Below, in pieces: positions 1 through 4,850 of a stretch of DNA of 6,011 nucleotides (position 1 is its first letter; each line of letters begins with the position of its first letter). Location: NCBI GenBank assembly GCA_028712915.1, contig JAQTPJ010000058.1, positions 1 through 6,011 on the forward strand, read 5' to 3'. This DNA comes from Candidatus Omnitrophota bacterium. GTDB taxonomy: Bacteria; Omnitrophota; Gorgyraeia; Velamenicoccales; JABMQK01. Under the pieces are notes generated by a model. That model was not told the DNA's origin. It saw nothing but the letters and a program-made list of their open reading frames with translations, and ran no database searches. The position numbers and the translations under genes are program-made.

Positions 1-61
1 CGCCCTCTCCATCTATACGATAAAACCAATCTATGCCTGATTCTGTCTTTATATTAGGCAT
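1..61 (-). CDS. Partial CDS (N-terminus only): probable alpha/beta hydrolase, BioH/BioG candidate
   Basis: An open frame starts at an ATG (61-59) inside the last codons of bioF, overlapping it by 13 bases, and stays open to the window edge. The 20 visible codons give MPNIKTESGI then DWFYRIDGEG. A short strand ending in an aromatic-rich FYR segment followed by GxG is how many alpha/beta hydrolases begin, just before the oxyanion-hole HG motif, which would lie outside the window. No Shine-Dalgarno is evident, so translational coupling to bioF is likely. Downstream of bioF, a hydrolase would fit the pimeloyl-ACP methyl ester esterase role (BioH or BioG) that ends pimelate-moiety synthesis before BioF. 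The catalytic residues are not visible, so the family call rests on a short N-terminus and on context. It could instead be an unrelated hydrolase or a chance frame. Confidence 0.5.
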   Translation of the reverse strand, partial: MPNIKTESGIDWFYRIDGEG

Positions 62-1221
62 AATTTTTTCGCAACTTTTTCAATTTTATCCAAAGCAAAC
101 TCTAAATCGTCTTTTTTATGCGTTGCCATTAAGGTTACCCTAAGCCGCGCCGAACCTCTGGCAACTGTCGGCGGCCTTATGCCCTGCGCAAAAACCCCTT
201 CATCGAATAATCTTTTACTAAATTCCATAGTTAACTTAGAATCTTTAATTATCAAGGGGATTATGGGCGTTTCTTCGGCGATAACATCAAATCCCAAAGA
301 TTTTAACCTGCCTTTAAAAAACCCGATGTTTCCCCTTAATTTAATCCTCAGCTCTTTACCTCCCTGCGCTATCTCCAACGCCTTTATGTCAGCCGCAATA
401 ACTGCCGGTGGCAAGGAGGTGGTATAAATAAACGCCCGGCTTTTATTTATCAGGTATTCAATTAAATATTTTGTCCCGCATACGTACGCGCCGAACCCTC
501 CTATGGCCTTACTCAATGTCCCCATTTGGACAAGATTTTCTTTCGCATCTTCCAAGCCAAGATGTTCCAAGGCGCCCCTTCCGTTTTCCCCCAAAACACC
601 TGTGGCGTGCGCTTCATCAATCATTAAAAGACAATTGTATTTTCTGGCTAAGCTTATCAAATCAGCCAATGGCGCGATATCTCCGTCCATACTAAATACG
701 GAATCGGTAATGATAAGTTTCTTTGCCGAACCTTTAGATTTTTTCAGCAAGCTTTCCAAAGAAGAAATATCTTTATGCGGGTAACGTTTTAATTCCGCGC
801 GGCTCAAAATAATTCCGTCGATAATTGAGGCGTGGTTTAACCTATCACAGAACACAATATCACCCCTGTCCACTAATGCGCTGATTATGCCGACGTTTGC
901 ATTATAGCCTGAATTAAACACAAGGCACGCTTCAACGCTTTTAAACTGCGCCAGTTTATTCTCAAGCTCATTATGCAATTTCATATTGCCGCAGACCAGG
1001 CGTGATGCGCCCGAACCACAGCCATATTTTTCTACGGCCTTAATCGCAGCATCCTTTATTCTCTGGTCATTGGCAAGGCCCAAATAATTATTGGAGCTCA
1101 GATTAAGCACTTTCTTGCCGTCGATAACAATCCAGCTATCAGAGGGCGATTCCATAACCCTTAGGGAACGCCTGAGCCCTTTTTCTTGTAAATCCAAAAG
1201 TTCTTTTCTAAAATCCAACAT
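49..1221 (-). CDS. bioF: 8-amino-7-oxononanoate synthase (BioF)
   Basis: A 390-residue cytosolic PLP enzyme of the alpha-oxoamine synthase family. BioF condenses pimeloyl-ACP or pimeloyl-CoA with L-alanine, losing CO2, to give 8-amino-7-oxononanoate. Visible landmarks in order: LSSNNYLGLA (41-50) near the N-terminus; GCGSGASRLVCGN (67-79); H130 in DRLNHAS, which stacks on PLP; TDSVFSMDGDIAPL (172-185); DEAHATGVLG with D202 and H205; GTLSKAIGGFGAY with Schiff-base lysine K238; and RPPTVARGSARLRVTLMATH (349-368), the substrate-binding C-terminal segment. Length is normal. The start lies 6 bases after the bioB stop with no clear Shine-Dalgarno, so it is probably coupled to bioB. The closest alternative is 2-amino-3-ketobutyrate CoA ligase (Kbl), but the RPPTV segment and position beside bioB favour BioF. 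Confidence 0.93.
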   Translation of the reverse strand: MLDFRKELLDLQEKGLRRSLRVMESPSDSWIVIDGKKVLNLSSNNYLGLANDQRIKDAAIKAVEKYGCGSGASRLVCGNMKLHNELENKLAQFKSVEACLVFNSGYNANVGIISALVDRGDIVFCDRLNHASIIDGIILSRAELKRYPHKDISSLESLLKKSKGSAKKLIITDSVFSMDGDIAPLADLISLARKYNCLLMIDEAHATGVLGENGRGALEHLGLEDAKENLVQMGTLSKAIGGFGAYVCGTKYLIEYLINKSRAFIYTTSLPPAVIAADIKALEIAQGGKELRIKLRGNIGFFKGRLKSLGFDVIAEETPIIPLIIKDSKLTMEFSKRLFDEGVFAQGIRPPTVARGSARLRVTLMATHKKDDLEFALDKIEKVAKKLCLI

Positions 1222-1227
1222 AAGGGA

Positions 1228-2211
1228 TTAAATCTTTAAGCCTAAATCTGAAATCATCCGCAGGTCCTCCTGCGGCGCGCTTCCTTTGGTAGTCAAATAA
1301 TCTCCGATAATAATAGCGTCTGCCCCGGCGAAAAATATTAAGGGCTGCAACTGGCGTAAATTCCTCTGCCTCCCGCCGCAAATCCTTATCTGTTTCTTAG
1401 GAAGTATTAAGCGGAATATGGAAACAAACTTCAGCAGTCCCAAAGGCGATGGTATTTTATTATTTTCAAATGGAGTCCCTTCAACGGGATTTAAAAAATT
1501 CAAAGGCACGCAGTCAACATCCAATTCCTTCAAGGAAAAAGCGAGTTCTACGCGCTGTGTATCTGTTTCGCCGAGGCCCAAGATACCGCCGCAGCATATT
1601 TCTATACCGGCGTCTTTCAAAATTTTCAAAGTAGCGAGCCTATCTTCAAACGAGTGGGTCGTGCAGACTTCACCAAAGAAACTCCGCGCTGTTTCTATGT
1701 TGTGATTATACCTGTCCAAACCCGCATCCTTAAGCAGCCTTGCTTTTTCTTTGTTTAGTTTGCCTAAAGAAGCGTCCATCTTTAAATAAGGATATTTTTC
1801 TTTTATCCGGCGTATCGCGGCGCATATTTCTTTTAATTCTTCGTCGTTAACTGAACAACCGCTTGTAACAATGCAAAAACGGTGCGTTTTACTGGCTACC
1901 GCCTTATCCGCATGCTTTAAAATTTCTTCTACGTTTATAAGAGGGTATGTCTTTACCTGCGTGCTGCTGTGAGATGACTGGGCGCAAAAGGAGCAATTTT
2001 CAGGGCAGCTGCCGCTTTTGGCATTGGTCAAAGCGCATAAATCAACCCTGTCGCTCCTGAATTTTTCCCTCACCTCGTCCGCCGCCGTAAACAACTTGAA
2101 TAAATCCTCATAATCGGTTATTCCCGTTAAAGATAAGGCCTCCTCAAAAGTCAACTTCTGGCCTTTTAGCGCCTTATCCTGTATTTTCTGTATGGTAATC
2201 TGTGTATCCAT
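1228..2211 (-). CDS. bioB: Biotin synthase (BioB), radical SAM, with altered auxiliary-cluster ligands
   Basis: Radical SAM enzyme that inserts sulfur into dethiobiotin to make biotin. From the ATG at 2211 the product has 327 residues. In the numbering below, 5 residues are added for an alternative ATG at 2226. The SAM [4Fe-4S] motif is C74-PEN-C78-SF-C81. Family landmarks follow: RFCIVTSG (C118), RYNHNIET (172-179), GIEICCGGILGLGET (C211/C212), NFLNPVEGTP and IRICGGR (R281). Aligned by eye to E. coli BioB, C97, C188 and R260 correspond to C118, C211 and R281, but C128 corresponds to D151 (KMDASLG). Extra cysteines occur at C124, C188 and C283, so the sulfur-donor cluster may be of another type. 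I chose 2211 because codons 1-5 of the longer form lie in the end of a palindromic repeat, and ATG 2226 lies in a hairpin stem. Neither start has a Shine-Dalgarno. First gene behind the BirA-controlled promoter. Confidence 0.92.
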   Translation of the reverse strand: MDTQITIQKIQDKALKGQKLTFEEALSLTGITDYEDLFKLFTAADEVREKFRSDRVDLCALTNAKSGSCPENCSFCAQSSHSSTQVKTYPLINVEEILKHADKAVASKTHRFCIVTSGCSVNDEELKEICAAIRRIKEKYPYLKMDASLGKLNKEKARLLKDAGLDRYNHNIETARSFFGEVCTTHSFEDRLATLKILKDAGIEICCGGILGLGETDTQRVELAFSLKELDVDCVPLNFLNPVEGTPFENNKIPSPLGLLKFVSIFRLILPKKQIRICGGRQRNLRQLQPLIFFAGADAIIIGDYLTTKGSAPQEDLRMISDLGLKI

Positions 2212-2213
2212 TT

Positions 2214-2452
2214 TTAATGAGCACATAAGTTACGGAAGCTTCAGCGACGTAACTTATGTGTGCGAATTTCCCGCCTTCGTTATCACTTTGGCGGGATCCC
2301 GCAAAGCACGAAGTGCGCATGCGGGAAAACCCATATTCAAAATATTTAAAGAACTAATCATTAAAAATCACTTAATACTAAAAAGGTGTGGGGTCAAGTT
2401 CGGACATGCAACTTATATTCACTTCGTTCTATAAGTTGCGTCCTCATTTGAT
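2214..2452. repeat. Palindromic mobile-type repeat, copy 1 (REP/BIME-like), in bioB leader
   Basis: About 239 bases sharing both ends and the core with the copy at 4658-4850. From the left: an end TTAATGA; a hairpin with 13-bp arms (2222-2234 and 2248-2260, arm cacataagttacg); two nested GC-rich palindromes (2269-2326) peculiar to this copy; an AT-rich core from 2332 (catattcaaaatattt...) to ggtgtggggtcaagttc; a hairpin with 10-bp arms (2408-2417 and 2430-2439, arm gcaacttata); and an end GCGTCCTCATTTGAT. The two terminal hairpins share CAACTTA/TAAGTTG and lie in inverted orientation with TGAG-type 5' feet. This is the layout of paired REP sequences (BIMEs) or IS200/IS605-derived non-autonomous elements. 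It encodes no protein. It occupies most of the bioB leader and reaches the start codon. Family assignment is inference; the duplication is seen directly. Confidence 0.8.
2269..2326. repeat. Nested pair of GC-rich palindromes inside repeat copy 1
   Basis: Two adjacent hairpins. The first has arms tcccgcc (2269-2275) and ggcggga (2290-2296). The second has arms tcccgca (2297-2303) and tgcggga (2320-2326), with an inner gcac/gtgc stem closed on GAA (2306-2316). The junction gcgggatcccgc (2291-2302) is itself a perfect palindrome, and the outer arms tcccgc and gcggga can pair with each other, so alternative folds exclude one another. The block is absent from copy 2, where the same place holds accccacacctttt. 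It is GC-rich in an AT-rich neighbourhood, suggesting a second small palindromic element inserted in the first. No T-run follows on either strand, so I do not call a terminator. Confidence 0.65.
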
Positions 2453-2486
2453 ATAAAAATGCCCTTTTCTGTATTATAAAAGGGCA
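2453..2486 (-). terminator. Rho-independent terminator of the nifU-larE-nifS-birA operon
   Basis: A perfect 9-bp stem (2478-2486 with 2460-2468, arm TGCCCTTTT on the minus strand) with a 9-base loop is followed on the minus strand by ATTTTTAT. It lies about 47 bases beyond the birA stop and points leftward. The T-run is only five long and stem GC is modest, so termination may be partial. Its loop contains the -10 box of the bioB promoter; transcripts from that promoter start inside the far arm and cannot form this hairpin. Confidence 0.7.
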
Positions 2487-2500
2487 CAATTTATTGTCAA
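2473..2500 (-). promoter_or_regulatory. Sigma-70-type promoter for bioB-bioF, overlapped by the BirA operator
   Basis: On the minus strand a perfect TTGACA (-35, 2500-2495) and a perfect TATAAT (-10, 2478-2473) are separated by 16 bases. The predicted start is near 2466, giving a leader of roughly 255 bases before bioB. The -35 lies inside the left arm of the BirA-box palindrome, so bound BirA should exclude RNA polymerase. Both hexamers match consensus fully, which is rare by chance and fits a strong promoter kept under repressor control. Confidence 0.8.
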
Positions 2501-2527
2501 CTAAATTGTTGACTATTAGTTGACAAT
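2493..2527. promoter_or_regulatory. BirA (biotin repressor) operator
   Basis: A perfect inverted repeat with 12-bp arms, ATTGTCAACTAA (2493-2504) and TTAGTTGACAAT (2516-2527), around 11 bases. Written as 9-mers, TTGTCAACT-N15-AGTTGACAA matches the known BirA-box architecture (TTGTNAAC-type half-sites with about 15 intervening bases). It begins five bases beyond the birA stop, overlaps the -35 of the bioB promoter, and the adjacent BirA carries a DNA-binding domain. A third GTTGAC half-site sits inside the spacer at 2508-2513. Confidence 0.88.
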
Positions 2528-2532
2528 CAATA

Positions 2533-3489
2533 CTATCGTATTTTTACAATATCCCCTGCTGTTATCCTTTCCACGGGGCCGGAATCCCTTTTTAACAAAA
2601 GAGCCCCTTGCTCATCTATGTCTATTGCCTGGCCTTCTATATATACGTTACGGAAATGCACCTTCACCCTATGGCCTAAGGTCGTAGAAAATTTCTTCCA
2701 TTTCGTAATAATGGGCTTAAAGCCATCCCTGCTGAATAAAATATATTCTTTATCTATGGCGGATAAAATCTCCTTCAATAATTCTATCCTTAATAGGCGG
2801 CTGCCCAATTTTTCCTTAAGCGAAGTTGCGTGCGCAGGAAGCAGCGACTCCGGCGTATTTACATTAATGCCGATGCCGATAATCATAAACTTCACCATGT
2901 CCATTTCCGCGTTCATTTCAGTCAGTATCCCGCCGATTTTTTTATTATCTATAATCAAATCATTGGGCCATTTTATAAGGCAGTCTAATTTGGTAAAATT
3001 CCTTATTGCCTCGCACACGCTCACCGCGCTAAGCAGCGTTAACTTGGGTGACTCTATCGCTGAAATTCTAGGCCTTAAGACCAAAGAGAAATAAATCCCC
3101 TTGTGTTTCGGCGACGACCAGAACCTGCTTAACCTGCCTCTGCCTTTATACTGGCCTTCTGCGCATACGACTGTTCCTTCCTTGCAGCCTTTTATGGCTA
3201 ATTCCATAGCGATATTCATAGTCGACGGCACCATATCATAATGATGGATTTCTTTAGCAATAATCTTTGTGCCAAGGCCTGAGGATATTTCAAGCGGGAG
3301 GAGTTTGTCGGGGTTAGAGACTAATTCGTAGCCTAAGTGCGGGACAGCTACTATTTCATAGCCTTCCTGCCTTAATTCCTGGATATGCTTCCAGACAGCG
3401 GCGCGGCTGATATCGAGCTGCCTGCTGATATCTTCTCCGGAAACATAGGTGCTGCTGTTTCGCAACAGCGATAAGATTTGCTCGTTCAT
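2533..3489 (-). CDS. birA: Bifunctional biotin-protein ligase and biotin operon repressor (BirA)
   Basis: 318 residues, the usual size for the two-function class. Residues 1-60 form a winged helix-turn-helix (EDISRQLDISRAAVWKHIQELR, quoted as EDISRQLDIS 19-28 and RAAVWKHIQELR 29-40), ending in GYELVSNPDKL. The catalytic domain shows STM (89-91), the biotinoyl-AMP loop KGRGRLSRFWSSP (115-127), KWPNDLI (173-179), NKKIGGIL with the ligase lysines (182-189) and IGIGINVN (204-211). A small C-terminal SH3-like domain runs from about 270. It makes biotinoyl-AMP, biotinylates carboxylase carrier domains and, when holo, binds bio operators. The HTH and the BirA box just downstream support real repressor activity. 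Its ATG overlaps the nifS stop as ATGA with no own Shine-Dalgarno, so translation is probably coupled to nifS. Confidence 0.95.
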   Translation of the reverse strand: MNEQILSLLRNSSTYVSGEDISRQLDISRAAVWKHIQELRQEGYEIVAVPHLGYELVSNPDKLLPLEISSGLGTKIIAKEIHHYDMVPSTMNIAMELAIKGCKEGTVVCAEGQYKGRGRLSRFWSSPKHKGIYFSLVLRPRISAIESPKLTLLSAVSVCEAIRNFTKLDCLIKWPNDLIIDNKKIGGILTEMNAEMDMVKFMIIGIGINVNTPESLLPAHATSLKEKLGSRLLRIELLKEILSAIDKEYILFSRDGFKPIITKWKKFSTTLGHRVKVHFRNVYIEGQAIDIDEQGALLLKRDSGPVERITAGDIVKIR

Positions 3490-4646
3490 TTATCGTACAG
3501 GGGTGACATGGAACGCAAACGCGCTACAATTTCAGGGAATTTCTCCAAAAGATAATCTATATCTTCTCCCTGTGTAAAACGGCCCAGGGTAAAACGTATG
3601 GAACCATGGCATAATTCATGGGGCCTACCGATAGAAAGCAAAACATGCGAAGGCTCTAAATCTCCGGAAGTGCATGCGGAGCCCGTCGAGGCAGCGATGC
3701 CCGCCATATCTAAATTAAGCAGCATCGATTCCCCCTCTACATACTCTACGGAAAAATTTACGTTATTGGAAAGCCTCCTGGTAGGATGGCCATTCAAATA
3801 AATACGCTCTATTTTCTTTTTTAATTCATTGATTATGCGGTCGCGCATTACTGTTTGCTCTTTTTCTTCCTCAAACATCTTCTTTTTGCATATCTCGACA
3901 GCCTTGCCCAACCCTACGATAGCGGCGACATTCTCTGTGGATGCGCGCCGGTGTTTCTCCTGTCCTCCGCCGAGCATAAACGGAGAAATCTTCGTGCCTT
4001 TTCTTACATATAAGGCGCCCACGCCTTTGGGCCCATAAAACTTATGCGCTGAAAGGCTTAATAAATCCACTCCCAAATCGTCAACATTTGTAGGCATGTG
4101 GCCGACGGTCTGCACGGCATCACAGTGAAAATAAATTCCTTTTTCTTTTGCAACCGCTGCTATCTCCTTTATGGGCTGTATTGTCCCAATTTCATTATTG
4201 GCGTGCATTATGGAGATTAAAATAGTCTTGTCGGTAATTGCCTTTTTTATATCTTGCGGCGAAACCATGCCGAACTCATCTACTTTTACATAGGTCACCT
4301 TGAATCCGCGTTTCTCCAATAATCTTGCCGGCTCAAGCACCGCGTGATGCTCTATAGCAGAAGTAATTATATGATTGCCTTTATTTTCATTTGCCTGGGC
4401 AATGCCGTTTAGCGCAAAATTATCCGATTCTGTGCCGCCTGAAGTAAATATTATTTCTTCATCCTTCGCTCCTAAGAACGCGGCTAATTCCCCGCGGGCT
4501 TCTTCCATCGCCTTTCTTGCCTCTTGGCCAAAATAGTGCAGGCTGGAAGGATTGCCAAATTTCTCGTAAAAATACGGCTCCATCGCTTTAACGACCTCTA
4601 AATCCGCAGGGGCCGTAGCCGCATAATCAAAATAATAACGTCTCAT
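3486..4646 (-). CDS. nifS: Cysteine desulfurase (NifS/IscS family)
   Basis: A PLP-dependent enzyme that converts L-cysteine to alanine and leaves a persulfide for Fe-S assembly or other sulfur acceptors. From the chosen ATG it has 386 residues, normal for group I desulfurases. Landmarks: YFDYAATAP (5-13); TSGGTESDNFAL (68-79); EHHAV with H100; HANNEIGTIQP (148-158); CDAVQT with D176; SAHKFYGPKG with PLP lysine K202; RASTENV (234-240); and the mobile catalytic loop ASTGSACTSGDLEPSH with C325. An upstream GTG at 4670 would add 8 residues, but AAGGAG lies 6 bases before ATG 4646 and would then be coding, so 4646 is preferred. The stop overlaps birA. Together with the NifU- and LarE-like genes it probably supplies sulfur within this operon. 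nifS and iscS cannot be told apart here. Confidence 0.93.
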   Translation of the reverse strand: MRRYYFDYAATAPADLEVVKAMEPYFYEKFGNPSSLHYFGQEARKAMEEARGELAAFLGAKDEEIIFTSGGTESDNFALNGIAQANENKGNHIITSAIEHHAVLEPARLLEKRGFKVTYVKVDEFGMVSPQDIKKAITDKTILISIMHANNEIGTIQPIKEIAAVAKEKGIYFHCDAVQTVGHMPTNVDDLGVDLLSLSAHKFYGPKGVGALYVRKGTKISPFMLGGGQEKHRRASTENVAAIVGLGKAVEICKKKMFEEEKEQTVMRDRIINELKKKIERIYLNGHPTRRLSNNVNFSVEYVEGESMLLNLDMAGIAASTGSACTSGDLEPSHVLLSIGRPHELCHGSIRFTLGRFTQGEDIDYLLEKFPEIVARLRSMSPLYDK

Positions 4647-4652
4647 ATCTGA

Positions 4653-4658
4653 CTCCTT
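4653..4658 (-). promoter_or_regulatory. Ribosome binding site deciding the nifS start
   Basis: Minus-strand AAGGAG stands 6 bases before ATG 4646 and immediately beyond the left end of repeat copy 2. It rules against the upstream in-frame GTG at 4670, which falls in the repeat's hairpin. Confidence 0.75.
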
Positions 4659-4850
4659 TAATGACGACACAACTTATGGAGTCGAAAGACGACATAAGTT
4701 GTGTGTCGGAATTAAACCCCACACCTTTTACATATTCAAAATATTTAAAAAACTAATCATTAAAAATCACTTAGCACTAAAAAGGTGTGGGGTCAAGTTC
4801 AGACATGCAACTTACGTCATTTCATTCCGTAAGTTGCGTCCTCACTTGAT
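4658..4850. repeat. Palindromic mobile-type repeat, copy 2 (REP/BIME-like), between larE-like and nifS
   Basis: About 193 bases matching copy 1 (2214-2452) at both ends and in the core. From the left: TTAATGA; a hairpin with 12-bp arms (4667-4678 and 4693-4704, arm acacaacttatg) whose loop holds GTC-GAAA-GAC; a 14-bp inverted repeat accccacacctttt (4716-4729) with aaaaggtgtggggt (4780-4793) enclosing an AT-rich stretch; a hairpin with 10-bp arms (4807-4816 and 4828-4837, arm gcaacttacg); and the end GCGTCCTCACTTGAT. Between 4731 and about 4806 it differs from copy 1 at only four positions by eye. The right 29 bases are read as the tail of the larE-like gene. No protein is encoded by the element itself. 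No terminator or promoter is evident here. Confidence 0.8.

Noticed and set aside
49..1221. 2-amino-3-ketobutyrate CoA ligase (Kbl) instead of BioF
   Set aside because: The families are close, but adjacency to bioB, the BirA-controlled promoter and absence of threonine dehydrogenase favour BioF.
2222..2260. Left hairpin of copy 1 as a terminator or riboswitch
   Set aside because: No T-run follows it on the minus strand, and its counterpart recurs in copy 2 with a different stem sequence; it is better explained as an element end.
2192..2434. Plus-strand open frame of 80 codons across repeat copy 1
   Set aside because: It starts inside bioB antisense and runs through hairpins and nested palindromes; copy 2 does not keep it open, so the element is not coding.
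2520..2560. Plus-strand TTGACA (2520-2525) as a rightward promoter
   Set aside because: The hexamer is part of the operator palindrome; the best -10 at the right distance is poor and no plus-strand gene follows.
2618..3094. Plus-strand open frame of 158 codons
   Set aside because: It lies wholly opposite birA, shows no recognisable motif and has no ribosome binding site. It is a shadow of the well-supported minus-strand gene.
4647..4670. GTG start giving nifS 8 more residues
   Set aside because: The extra codons cover the repeat end and the AAGGAG site; ATG 4646 is correctly spaced from that site and begins right at the family-typical YFDYAATAP.
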